Part shown: piece by piece, positions 1 to 6,809 of the stretch
Layout: each line of letters begins with the position of its first letter
How positions within the stretch are numbered: position 1 is the first letter of the stretch
Assembly (NCBI GenBank): GCA_028702895.1
Contig: JAQVNZ010000014.1
Coordinates: 1-17,660, forward strand
Length of the DNA: 17,660 bases
Source of the DNA: Candidatus Iainarchaeum sp.
Lineage (GTDB): Archaea; Iainarchaeota; Iainarchaeia; Iainarchaeales; JAAZKV01
Direction: 5' to 3'
Position numbers and translations under genes: made by a program
Notes under the pieces: generated by a model
Told to the model about the DNA's origin: nothing
Databases searched by the model: none
The model's input: only the letters and a program-made list of their open reading frames with translations

Positions 1-630
1 TGCACTTGCCCCCCCATAAGTAGGTTGTAATACAGGTATTTCTACTTCTAAAAAACCTTTCAAATCCAAGAATTCTCGCCAAACAGAAATTATTTTTGAA
101 CGTAATCTAAAAATTTCTCTTACTTCTGGATTCATTATTAAATCTAAATATCTTTGTCTTTGTCTTAATTCAATATCTTGTAAACCATGATATTTTTCTG
201 GTAAAATATTAATTGATTTTGATAACATTTCAATTTCATTTACTAAAATACTTAATTGTCCTTTTTGTGTTTTATAAATCGGGCCTTTTGCTCCAACAAT
301 ATCTCCAACATCAATTAATTCTAATAATTCAAAAACTTTTTCTGGAGTTTCACCTTTTTTTATAAAAAATTGTATGTCTCCAGTTGAATCCCTTATTTTC
401 ATAAAAGCGATTGCACCAAAACTTCTCTTTGCAATTACTCTTCCCGCCATTGAAGAAAGTCTTGATTTTTCTTCATTTTTTAAATCTTTAAATTCTTCAT
501 TAACTTGTTTTGCATAACAAGATATTTCAAAAGAATAAGGATATGGATTTATTTTAAGATCGCGCAATTTTTTTAAATTAACTTTCTTTGCTTTTATTAA
601 ATCATTTTCCATACTAAATTTTTGTGACAT
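1..630 (-). CDS. lysS: Lysyl-tRNA synthetase, class II (5' part; 3' end outside window)
   Basis: Charges tRNA-Lys with lysine in the cytoplasm. Only the first 210 residues are inside the window, and the frame is open through base 1. The visible part holds the OB-fold anticodon-binding domain (about residues 55-140, with GRVIAKRSFGAIAFMKIRD and the KGPIYKTQKGQLSI strand pair). The linker LPEKYHGLQDIELRQRQRYL leads into class II motif 1, and the fragment ends in EIPVLQPTYGGASA, all typical of bacterial-type class II LysRS. Many archaea use the unrelated class I enzyme, so the class II form is a lineage hint. The start is the ATG at 630. There is no Shine-Dalgarno sequence, but a TATA-like element lies about 30 bases upstream, so the message is probably leaderless. 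The gene is divergent from trpS. The run of seven C at 10-16 is in frame (Tyr-Gly-Gly-Ala) and is not a frameshift. Confidence 0.95.
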   Translation of the reverse strand, partial: MSQKFSMENDLIKAKKVNLKKLRDLKINPYPYSFEISCYAKQVNEEFKDLKNEEKSRLSSMAGRVIAKRSFGAIAFMKIRDSTGDIQFFIKKGETPEKVFELLELIDVGDIVGAKGPIYKTQKGQLSILVNEIEMLSKSINILPEKYHGLQDIELRQRQRYLDLIMNPEVREIFRLRSKIISVWREFLDLKGFLEVEIPVLQPTYGGASA

Positions 631-657
631 TTAGTTAAAAAAGTTAAGCATTTCATG

Positions 658-667
658 TTTTTTTAAA
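658..667 (-). promoter_or_regulatory. TATA-like element of lysS
   Basis: On the minus strand TTTAAAAAAAC is centred about 32 bases before the lysS ATG at 630. No ribosome binding site lies between them. This spacing fits an archaeal leaderless or near-leaderless promoter. It is called by position only, in very AT-rich DNA. Confidence 0.35.
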
Positions 668-702
668 CAAAAATATAACCCTCCACGAAAAACAATCTAC
701 AA

Positions 703-711
703 AAATATAAT
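703..711 (+). promoter_or_regulatory. Possible TATA element of trpS
   Basis: AAATATAAT lies in the divergent lysS-trpS spacer. A transcript starting about 25 bases downstream would have a leader of roughly 95 bases before the preferred trpS ATG at 829. Alternatively it would start just before the TTG at 748. Weak, because the surroundings are almost all A and T. Confidence 0.25.
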
Positions 712-828
712 CAAATATTATTAATAAAAAACTTAAAAAAAATTAAATTGATAAACGCACAAAAAAGCCACAATCATAAAAACAAGAGAATTAAAAAGGA
801 AAAGGGAGTGATTATTATTAGTGAAATA

Positions 829-1956
829 ATGGATAAAAAAATAATAGAAAATAAAAAAAATTCTGAAAAAAATATTATTGTTGACCCTTGGGGAAAAACA
901 TTATTAAAAGATTATTCTCGATTAATAAAAGAATTTGGAATGCAACAATTTAATATAGAAGAAGCACCAAACCCCAGCATGCAAATGAGACGCGGGATTA
1001 TTTTTGGCGGCCAAGATTTAAACATCATTTTTGAAGCAATAAAAAATAAGAAAAACTTTTATTGTTTAACAGGAATAATGCCTTCAAGTGAAAAAATTCA
1101 TTTAGGAACCCAAGCAATAATTCAAAACGTAAAATATTTTCAAGAAAATGGTGCGAAAACATTTGTAATAATTGCGGATGTTGAAAGCCAAGCAGTTCGA
1201 GGAGTACCAATAAAAGAAGGAAAAAAAAGAGCTATAAAATTTCATATTCCTGCATATATTGCATTAGGACTTGATCCTAAAAAAACAATTTTTTATTTTC
1301 AAAGTGAAAACAAAATAGTTAGTAATTTAGCTATTGTTTGTTCTCAAAAAATAACTGAGAATGAATTTAGGGCAATTTATGGATCAGTTCATCCTGCAAA
1401 AGTAATGAGTGCATTTACACAAATGGGTGACATATTACACCCTCAATTAGAAGAGCCTATGCCCGGAGTTATTCCAGTTGGTATTGATCAAGCCCCACAT
1501 ATTAGAATGTCAAGAGATATTGCAAGACGACTTAAAAGTGAATATGGTTTTTTTACACCAAGTGCTAGTTATAACAAATATACTTCAGCAATGGATGGTT
1601 CTTTTAAAATGAGTAAAAACGAAAATATTGGAAAACTCGAGATTCCCGAAACTAATAGAAACGAATTAGAAAAAAAATTAAAAAAAGTTTTAACAGGCGG
1701 AAGAGCCACAGCACAAGAACAAAAAGAAAAAGGCGGAGAACCTGACAAGTGTGTTGTTTATGAATATTGTAAAAATCATTTTATAAAAGACGATAAAATC
1801 CTAAAAGAAATGCGAACTGATTGTTTAAGTGGAAAAAACTTGTGCGGAGAATGTAAACAAAAGTATTTAATCACTCACGCGAATAAGTTTTATGATGACT
1901 TTGATGAAAACTTTATTAAAGCAAAAAAAATAGTTAAAGAAATGGGGTTTGAATAA
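829..1956 (+). CDS. trpS: Tryptophanyl-tRNA synthetase (archaeal/eukaryotic type)
   Basis: Charges tRNA-Trp. From the ATG at 829 it has 375 residues. The N-terminal part reads VDPWGK then LIKEFG, as in archaeal TrpRS. The ATP-binding HIGH motif is at 91-94 inside GIMPSSEKIHLGT, and the KMSKS loop is FKMSKNE at about 259-265. The C-terminal region has DCLSGKNLCGECKQK (331-345), the usual Cys-containing tail of the family. HIGH appears as HLGT, with Thr for the second His, which is unusual. The frame is open back to a TTG at 748, but the extra 27 residues are low-complexity. AGTGA sits 4 bases before the ATG at 829, matching the ribosome-binding pattern of other genes here, so 829 is preferred. 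The stop TAA shares one base with the next ATG. Confidence 0.93.
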   Translation: MDKKIIENKKNSEKNIIVDPWGKTLLKDYSRLIKEFGMQQFNIEEAPNPSMQMRRGIIFGGQDLNIIFEAIKNKKNFYCLTGIMPSSEKIHLGTQAIIQNVKYFQENGAKTFVIIADVESQAVRGVPIKEGKKRAIKFHIPAYIALGLDPKKTIFYFQSENKIVSNLAIVCSQKITENEFRAIYGSVHPAKVMSAFTQMGDILHPQLEEPMPGVIPVGIDQAPHIRMSRDIARRLKSEYGFFTPSASYNKYTSAMDGSFKMSKNENIGKLEIPETNRNELEKKLKKVLTGGRATAQEQKEKGGEPDKCVVYEYCKNHFIKDDKILKEMRTDCLSGKNLCGECKQKYLITHANKFYDDFDENFIKAKKIVKEMGFE

Positions 1957-2690
1957 TGCCAAATATTATGGGAAATCGAGCAAAAATTATAAACAAGTCA
2001 AAAACACGACCTGCAAAAATACCTTATAAAAGATTTAATCGTATAAACGGAGTAAAACTAGACGCTAATGTTATTAGCCAAAACAGATTAAGAGCAAGAA
2101 TGAAAACTATTAGTAAAGCACTTGGATTAAAACCAGTTAAAGAAATTGGAACCGGAGTGGATTATAAAGCAATTATTAAAAGAGGAAAAATAAAAAAAGG
2201 AATTACAATAGATTTAAAATTTTCTTTTGGAGCATTAGGCGAAGGAGTAATTGCAATTAGAATAAAAAATAAAAGATTAATTAATAATGCGAATTATGCG
2301 TTTGCAATTGGCAGAAATAATCAGTTACATGTTTTTAAAATGGGAAAATTAGAACAATTTGTTAAACAACATTTTGGTAAATTACCCGCTAGTCAAAAAG
2401 TTGATAGAGGCAACCATGATGTTTACCCCTTAAATTTAAGCGAATTTTATAAAACCATGAAAATTAACCCAATAATCGTACCATTCAATTCACAAGGAGT
2501 TAATACTGCACTAAAAACAATTAGAAATATAGAATTACCACAAACAGCAGAACAAGTTAAACCTAAATCATTACCTGGAAAAAAAATAATTCCCGCGAAT
2601 AACTCGCAAAAAAAACAAATTTTACCAAAAAGAATTTCAAGTCCAATTTCGCCAAAAGCGATCATCAGAACCGGCGCAAGAGGAAAATAA
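1956..2690 (+). CDS. Unrecognised basic protein coupled to trpS
   Basis: A protein of 244 residues that I do not recognise. It starts at the ATG overlapping the trpS stop by one base (an alternative ATG is at 1968), so it is probably co-transcribed and translationally coupled. The N-terminal 60 residues are basic and disordered-looking. Residues about 62-185 look globular, with alternating strand-like segments (GITIDLKFSFG, EGVIAIRIKNKR, NYAFAIGRNNQLHVFKMG) followed by a helix (LEQFVKQHFG). The last 55 residues are a Pro/Lys/Ser/Gln-rich tail ending RTGARGK. The acid-beta-DLK pattern faintly recalls PD-(D/E)XK nuclease cores, but no complete motif is visible, so no function is assigned. There is no signal peptide or membrane segment. 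The high positive charge suggests nucleic-acid binding, which is inference. Confidence 0.8.
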   Translation: MPNIMGNRAKIINKSKTRPAKIPYKRFNRINGVKLDANVISQNRLRARMKTISKALGLKPVKEIGTGVDYKAIIKRGKIKKGITIDLKFSFGALGEGVIAIRIKNKRLINNANYAFAIGRNNQLHVFKMGKLEQFVKQHFGKLPASQKVDRGNHDVYPLNLSEFYKTMKINPIIVPFNSQGVNTALKTIRNIELPQTAEQVKPKSLPGKKIIPANNSQKKQILPKRISSPISPKAIIRTGARGK

Positions 2691-2771
2691 TTAAAAATAA
2701 ATTTTAAAAATTATTTTATAAAAAAAGAACTAATTCAAACACTATTTTAATTTTTAAACAAAAAATTAAGC

Positions 2772-2779
2772 TTATTAAA
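2772..2779 (+). promoter_or_regulatory. Possible TATA element of the cupin gene
   Basis: TTATTAAA is placed so that a start about 25 bases downstream (near 2800) gives a leader of roughly 20 bases containing GGTGAG before the ATG at 2819. A 6-bp inverted repeat (2781-2796) lies directly between this element and the predicted start. Confidence 0.3.
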
Positions 2780-2780
2780 C

Positions 2781-2796
2781 TACTCTCATAAGAGTA
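2781..2796. repeat. Small inverted repeat upstream of the cupin gene
   Basis: TACTCT, a 4-base loop CATA, then AGAGTA: a perfect 6-bp dyad. It sits between the putative TATA element and the start of the cupin message, where an operator would act. It is short enough to occur by chance. Confidence 0.3.
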
Positions 2797-2818
2797 TCTA
2801 GCATAATTGGTGAGCAAA

Positions 2819-3205
2819 ATGAAAAAATATTTTACAAAAGAATTTGAACTAGACACTAGAGTTTGTGGTTTTTTTAATGAAAGTCCATTAGCCATAACAA
2901 GAACACACATTACTAAACCTTTAGAAAGTGAAAAATTGCATTCACACAATATTAGTCACGAATATTACATTTTTTTAAAAGGAAAAGCAAGAATAGTAAT
3001 TGATGATAAAATTATAACAGTTAAAGCAGGCGAAGTTATTTTAGCTGAACCAAATGAAAAACATAAAATTTTAGAAGTAATTGAACCAATTGATTATATT
3101 ACCATCAAAACCACTAATGACCCATTAGATAAAATTTTACATGACGAGACATATTTAATTAACCATAAAAACAAATGTAAAGAAAAAGAAGTTTGTCAAA
3201 TTTAA
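2819..3205 (+). CDS. Small single-domain cupin protein
   Basis: A 128-residue cupin with a single conserved beta-barrel. Cupin motif 1 is HSHNISHEYYIFLKG: metal ligands H41 and H43, candidate E48 and the closing G55. Motif 2 is GEVILAEPNEKH (71-82), with H82 as the remaining metal ligand. Together these give the usual 3-His/1-Glu site. Such proteins are isomerases, dioxygenases or ligand sensors, and the substrate cannot be read from the sequence. The C-terminal tail is Lys- and Cys-rich (CKEKEVCQ). The frame is open to a TTG at 2807, but GGTGAG ends 4 bases before the ATG at 2819, so that ATG is chosen. The gene stands alone between the trpS unit and serS. Confidence 0.85.
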   Translation: MKKYFTKEFELDTRVCGFFNESPLAITRTHITKPLESEKLHSHNISHEYYIFLKGKARIVIDDKIITVKAGEVILAEPNEKHKILEVIEPIDYITIKTTNDPLDKILHDETYLINHKNKCKEKEVCQI

Positions 3206-3386
3206 ATTTAATACAACTAATTTTTAATAATAGTATACAAATTATTACATTAAAAAATACTAATTCATTAATAATACTAAAATTTACTATGTTTTTAATG
3301 AATGAAATTGATGTTAGATTTATCATTGAATTAAATTTCTTTGAATACGTTGATTTTGAACAACCATCTCTATCCAGCTAGTTTTT

Positions 3387-3417
3387 ACAATAAATTATAT
3401 TTAACACAATTTATTGT
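3387..3417. repeat. 10-bp inverted repeat between cupin and serS
   Basis: ACAATAAATT, an 11-base loop, then AATTTATTGT: perfectly complementary arms, directly followed by TTTT. It could terminate cupin transcription or act as an operator just upstream of the serS TATA-like element (about 3429-3436). Confidence 0.45.
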
Positions 3418-3428
3418 TTTCATATTGG

Positions 3429-3436
3429 ATTTAAAA
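3429..3436 (+). promoter_or_regulatory. TATA-like element of serS
   Basis: TTTAAAAT lies about 42 bases before the serS ATG. The predicted start near 3458 would give a leader of about 17 bases carrying GGAGGT, the strongest ribosome binding site in the window. Confidence 0.35.
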
Positions 3437-3474
3437 TAGGTATGATGAAATTATTTTATATGGAGGTTATTTGA

Positions 3475-4758
3475 ATGATAGATGCAAAATATTTAAGAGA
3501 AAATTTTGAACTAGTAAAAAATAATTTGGAGATGAGACAAGACTCCAAAATAATCTCTAGATTAAACGAGTGGAAAGAAAAAGATGAAAAATGGCGAAAT
3601 TTAAAAAACGAATTAGAAGAACTTAAAAAAGCTCGAAATGATATTACAGAAAAAATAAAAATGGCCAAAGGAAAAGGCGAAGATGTAACAAGCTTATTAG
3701 ATGAAGCTAAGAGTATTCCTCAAAAAATAAAAGAAGATGAACCCCTAGTAAAAAATCTAGAAGAAGAATTAACTAATTTACAAATGCGTTTACCAAATAT
3801 TTTACATGATAGTGTGCCTTTTGGAAAAGATGATACGCAAAATATTGAAGTTAAAAGACATGGAGAGGTTAAACACGATCCAACATTAAAACACCACGCA
3901 CAATTAGCAGTTGAACTTGGAATTGCTGATTTTGAACGCGCAGTGAAAATTGCTGGAACCGGATTTTTTTATCTTAAAGGAGATTTAGCAATGCTTGATT
4001 TAGCATTACAACACCTATCACTTGACATATTAATAAAAAAAGGATTTGTACCAATACAACCACCTCTAATGATGACTACACAAGCATATAGCGGAGTAAC
4101 CGATTTAGAAGAATTTGATACTGTACAATACAAAATTGAAGGAAATGATTTACGAATGATTTCTACAAGTGAACACCCATTAGTAGCAATGTTCATGAAT
4201 GAAATAATTGATGAAGATGAATTAGAAAAACCAATTAAACTAGCAGGAATGAGTCCTTGTTTTAGAAAAGAAATTGGAAAACATGGACTTGATGAAAGAG
4301 GATTTTTTAGAGTACATCAATTTAATAAAATAGAACAAGTAATAATTTGCAAACCAGAACAATCATGGGAAATTCACGAAATATTAAGTAGAAATCAACA
4401 AGAATTAATGGAAGTTTTAGAAATCCCATATAGAATAGTTAATGTTTGTACAGGCGACATAGGAATTGTTGCTGCAAAGAAATATGATTTAGAAGCATGG
4501 TCACCTAGAGAAGGAAAATATATTGAATTAGGATCTTGCAGTAATTGTACAACATATCAAGCAGTAAGACTTAATATAAAATATAGAAAAAAAAACGGGA
4601 CAAAAGAATATGTTCACACACTAAATAATACAATGATGCCAACGACTAGAACATTAAGAGTAATACTTGAAACATTTCAAACAAAAGAAGGCACAATAAG
4701 AATTCCAATTGCATTACAAAAATACATGAATGGCCAAACAGAAATTAAAAAACAATAA
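3475..4758 (+). CDS. serS: Seryl-tRNA synthetase, class II (bacterial type)
   Basis: Charges tRNA-Ser (and tRNA-Sec where present). At 427 residues it has normal family length. Residues about 10-105 form the long antiparallel coiled-coil arm that grips the tRNA variable arm (Lys/Glu heptads, starting MIDAKYLRENFELVKNNL). The catalytic core follows: TSEH at 231-234, motif 2 PCFRKEIG...LDERGFFRVHQF at about 261-283, and motif 3 around NNTMMPTTRTLRVILE (384-399) with the invariant Arg in TTRT. The arm and motif order match the common bacterial/eukaryotic SerRS rather than the rare methanogen type. GGAGGT lies 8 bases before the ATG and fixes the start. The gene is convergent with the V4R/HTH unit. 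Confidence 0.96.
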   Translation: MIDAKYLRENFELVKNNLEMRQDSKIISRLNEWKEKDEKWRNLKNELEELKKARNDITEKIKMAKGKGEDVTSLLDEAKSIPQKIKEDEPLVKNLEEELTNLQMRLPNILHDSVPFGKDDTQNIEVKRHGEVKHDPTLKHHAQLAVELGIADFERAVKIAGTGFFYLKGDLAMLDLALQHLSLDILIKKGFVPIQPPLMMTTQAYSGVTDLEEFDTVQYKIEGNDLRMISTSEHPLVAMFMNEIIDEDELEKPIKLAGMSPCFRKEIGKHGLDERGFFRVHQFNKIEQVIICKPEQSWEIHEILSRNQQELMEVLEIPYRIVNVCTGDIGIVAAKKYDLEAWSPREGKYIELGSCSNCTTYQAVRLNIKYRKKNGTKEYVHTLNNTMMPTTRTLRVILETFQTKEGTIRIPIALQKYMNGQTEIKKQ

Positions 4759-4763
4759 TTTTT

Positions 4764-4784
4764 AAAAAAATATTTCAAAAAAAA
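4764..4784 (-). terminator. Oligo-T terminator of the V4R unit
   Basis: On the minus strand, T8 (4777-4784) and T7 (4764-4770) follow the V4R stop by 60-80 bases. Archaeal RNA polymerase stops at such oligo-T runs without needing a hairpin. The convergent serS gene ends at 4758. Confidence 0.4.
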
Positions 4785-4845
4785 TTCATGAGAACAAATT
4801 AAATAATAATCATTTGAAAATAAATTGTTAGACAATAATCATATT

Positions 4846-5402
4846 TTAAATTATGATTTGATCTCTAACAATTTGTTTTTCTAAGTCAAATTCTGTTTTT
4901 GGTTTTATAACAAATTTACAAGATTTTGCATTCATGGCAAAACATTCTGTTTCAACACAATCCACATCTTCTTTAAAAATTATTGAAAACACTCCTGAAA
5001 AAATACCTCTAAGAATATTGTCCATCGGCCGATCAACCTTGCCCTTTACTTGTATTGCGAAAGGAGAATTATCCACAATTATTAATGCACGTTTAGCTTC
5101 TTTATCAAAATCAATTATTTCAATCGCCCCCAACCAGATGCTACAAAAAAATTTTTTACAAAATTTAGTTTAGAATTATCTTCAATTGAAAGTTCGTTAA
5201 ATCGTGGCATAAAATTTTTTTTAGTACTCTCCTTAATATGAAAATAAATTTCTTTTTGTTTAGAAATATCCCCTATATTATTTAATGTTGAAAGTAAATC
5301 AACTGGAACAATTAAAAATGGAATATTAACAAGAAAAAAATTATTATGAATATATCGTAGAGTATTAGTAAAAATATATTTATCAAGAAATTTATTAAGC
5401 AT
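4846..5402 (-). pseudogene. V4R-domain (4-vinyl reductase-like) sensor protein, split by a frameshift
   Basis: Two overlapping frames together make one V4R protein of about 185 residues. The first (ATG 5402 to the stop at 5115) ends ...VASGWGRLK. The second (stop at 4846) continues as AIEIIDFDKEAKRALIIVDNS. V4R domains normally read GWG-x-IEI at this point, so the break lies in the G5 run at 5127-5131. One more G, or a -1 slip there, restores the domain. The C-terminal half has VDNSPFA and the typical cysteine-bearing end DCVETECFAMNAKSCKFVI. V4R domains bind small hydrophobic ligands and often sit beside or within regulators. The first half overlaps the end of the HTH gene, and GAGTGA precedes ATG 5402. 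It could be a true pseudogene, a sequencing/assembly error or slippage. The V4R family call is firm; its state is open. Confidence 0.8.
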
Positions 5403-5748
5403 TTTTATCACTCTTTAAAAAATGTTCAAAAATATCAACTTCAAAATAATTTTCATTTTTAAGAATATCATGAATTACCCTATATTTTTCAACAATAATC
5501 GGCCAAACAATTATAGAATTACCCGCTTTTTTACTTAAAAGTAATTTTCTATCAACAAGTTTTTTTAAATAATAAGCGTATTTTGCACTGATTCGTTTTT
5601 TTTGTTCTTTTGAAGAAATATCTTCATTAAAATTGATTGCTATTTCTAACGTATTAGTTGGCCATTTTTCTAAAACAAATTTAAAAATTTCTTTTTCAAA
5701 TATAGACAAATCTGCTAAATCTGGAATATCAGAATTTTTGTATGACAT
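5395..5748 (-). CDS. Winged-helix transcriptional regulator
   Basis: A 117-residue DNA-binding protein from the ATG at 5748. Residues about 17-85 form an ArsR-like winged helix: helix (IFEKEIFKFVLEKW), a short turn with TLEIAINF, a recognition-helix region (KYAYYLKKLVDRKLLL) and the beta wing (KKAGNSIIVWPI). The C-terminal tail is helical and acidic. The frame is open to a TTG at 5790, but TTTTATAT sits 25-32 bases before ATG 5748, so a leaderless start there is likely. It overlaps the V4R gene, so the two are expressed together. The pair looks like a DNA-binding part and a ligand-sensing part made as separate chains. Dyads in the adjacent divergent spacer are plausible binding sites (inference). 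Confidence 0.8.
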   Translation of the reverse strand: MSYKNSDIPDLADLSIFEKEIFKFVLEKWPTNTLEIAINFNEDISSKEQKKRISAKYAYYLKKLVDRKLLLSKKAGNSIIVWPIIVEKYRVIHDILKNENYFEVDIFEHFLKSDKNA

Positions 5749-5772
5749 ATAAACATTAAGATAAATTAACCC

Positions 5773-5780
5773 ATATAAAA
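5773..5780 (-). promoter_or_regulatory. TATA element of the HTH-V4R unit
   Basis: TTTTATAT on the minus strand lies 25-32 bases before ATG 5748. This is the spacing expected for a leaderless archaeal transcript and supports that start over the upstream TTG. Confidence 0.45.
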
Positions 5781-5799
5781 TAGTTTCCAAAATTATAAC

Positions 5800-5817
5800 A
5801 TTCTGGCAATACAGAAT
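5800..5817. promoter_or_regulatory. Dyad 1 in the HTH/PHP divergent spacer
   Basis: ATTCTG, a 6-base spacer, then CAGAAT. This perfect 6-bp dyad lies just upstream of the TATA element of the HTH-V4R unit, an operator-like position. Confidence 0.4.
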
Positions 5818-5855
5818 TTAATTATTGAATTTACTTATTTTAAAAATAATGTCCT

Positions 5856-5871
5856 AAAATACGCGTATTTT
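5856..5871. promoter_or_regulatory. 16-bp perfect palindrome, candidate operator
   Basis: AAAATACGCGTATTTT is perfectly self-complementary, with a CGCG core that stands out in AT-rich DNA. It directly abuts and partly overlaps the TATA-like element of the PHP gene (5868-5876). A protein bound here would block or recruit the transcription machinery. The natural candidate is the winged-helix protein encoded next door. Confidence 0.55.
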
Positions 5872-5876
5872 TAAAA
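5868..5876 (+). promoter_or_regulatory. TATA-like element of the PHP gene
   Basis: ATTTTTAAA is centred about 26 bases before ATG 5898, and no ribosome binding site follows. It indicates a leaderless message whose promoter overlaps the 16-bp palindrome. A second quasi-palindrome, AAACTT-A-AAGTTT, follows at 5874-5886. Confidence 0.45.
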
Positions 5877-5897
5877 CTTAAAGTTTAATAAGTATTT

Positions 5898-6809
5898 ATG
5901 GAAAAAAGATATTTAGTTGATTTACATACTCATTTAACTGAAAAAAAAATTGACCCCCTAAAGTGGTGGGATGCTGTTAAAGAAAAAAAATTATGTGCAG
6001 TAGCAATAACTGAACATTCTGAATATAATCCAAAACTAGCCTTTGAAAAATTAAACGAAATAAAACCAAAAAATATTATCCTAATCCCAGGAATGGAAGC
6101 AAACACAACAGCAGGACATTTACTAATTTATGGAAAAAATGAAAAATTATATGATTTAAAAGAATTACAACAAATTAATGTGCCAATTGAAACCGCATTA
6201 AAAATAATAAAAAAAGAAAATCTCATGGCAAGTTTTGCACACCCTTATGGGTACAAAACAGATTCAACTTGTTCAATAATTGGCGAAAAGAAATCCATTG
6301 AACTATTAAAAAAATATGAAATTGGATCAGAATATTATAACGGAATGTTAGGAAGTGCAAATGATTTTATTTTTGGAACACAATGGGTAAAAAAATTATA
6401 TAATTTTTTTGATTTTGTTTCAAAAAACAAGATTGGGAAAAAAATTAGAATATCAAAAAAAAGTTTTATAATAAAAAATAAGTTAGGCGAAATTTCAGAA
6501 GAAACATTTGAAAGAGTGAAAAAAGGAATTGAATTTTCAGAACATGCAAAATATATTACAGTTGGAAGTGATGCACATTACCCGCGAGTAATAGGTGCAG
6601 CAATAATAGAATTAAAAAGAAAACCAAAAAACAATGCTGATTTATTAAAATTATTAAAAAATAAGAGCATCAAATGGGCCGGACCAAATATTTATTCAAA
6701 TCAACCAGTTGATAAATTAAAAAAGAAAGAATTATTAGAAGGATTAAAATATATTACAAAAACAAAAATAAAAAAGAAAATAAAATTAAAAAGGAAGAAT
6801 AAAAAATGA
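5898..6809 (+). CDS. PHP-domain metal-dependent phosphoesterase
   Basis: A 303-residue protein with a full set of PHP metal-binding motifs: DLHTH (8-12), ITEHSEYN near the N-terminus, PGMEAN, FAHPYG and VGSDAHY. These ligands normally hold two or three metal ions that hydrolyse phosphoesters, as in histidinol phosphatase, 3'-5' nucleases and TrpH-like enzymes. The exact substrate is not readable. A basic insertion of about 50 residues (IGKKIRISKKSFIIKN region) lies between the third and fourth motifs. The C-terminus is a strongly basic tail (KTKIKKKIKLKRKNKK), which suggests a nucleic-acid or nucleotide substrate. The gene is divergent from the HTH-V4R unit and overlaps the next gene by ATGA, so it is the first gene of a two-gene operon. 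Confidence 0.88.
   Translation: MEKRYLVDLHTHLTEKKIDPLKWWDAVKEKKLCAVAITEHSEYNPKLAFEKLNEIKPKNIILIPGMEANTTAGHLLIYGKNEKLYDLKELQQINVPIETALKIIKKENLMASFAHPYGYKTDSTCSIIGEKKSIELLKKYEIGSEYYNGMLGSANDFIFGTQWVKKLYNFFDFVSKNKIGKKIRISKKSFIIKNKLGEISEETFERVKKGIEFSEHAKYITVGSDAHYPRVIGAAIIELKRKPKNNADLLKLLKNKSIKWAGPNIYSNQPVDKLKKKELLEGLKYITKTKIKKKIKLKRKNKK

Larger units (their letters stand above)
3206..3474. other. Intergenic region upstream of serS
   Basis: A 269-base AT-rich spacer. It holds a short weak reading frame (up to 62 codons, 3193-3381, overlapping the cupin 3' end), a 10-bp inverted repeat at 3387-3417 and the serS promoter. The reading frame has no ribosome binding site and looks like chance or decayed coding sequence. 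Confidence 0.5.

Noticed and set aside
10..16. Run of seven C at the window start as a frameshift like the V4R one
   Set aside because: In lysS it reads in frame as Gly-Gly-Ala within a conserved LysRS motif.
748..828. N-terminal extension of TrpRS from TTG 748
   Set aside because: Low-complexity Lys/Asn sequence, not matching TrpRS. AGTGA four bases before ATG 829 gives a better start.
3193..3381. 62-codon plus-strand frame between cupin and serS
   Set aside because: It starts inside the cupin gene, has no ribosome binding site, and consists mostly of Ile/Leu/Asn/Phe as expected of AT-rich spacer. The last 27 codons look slightly protein-like but do not suffice.
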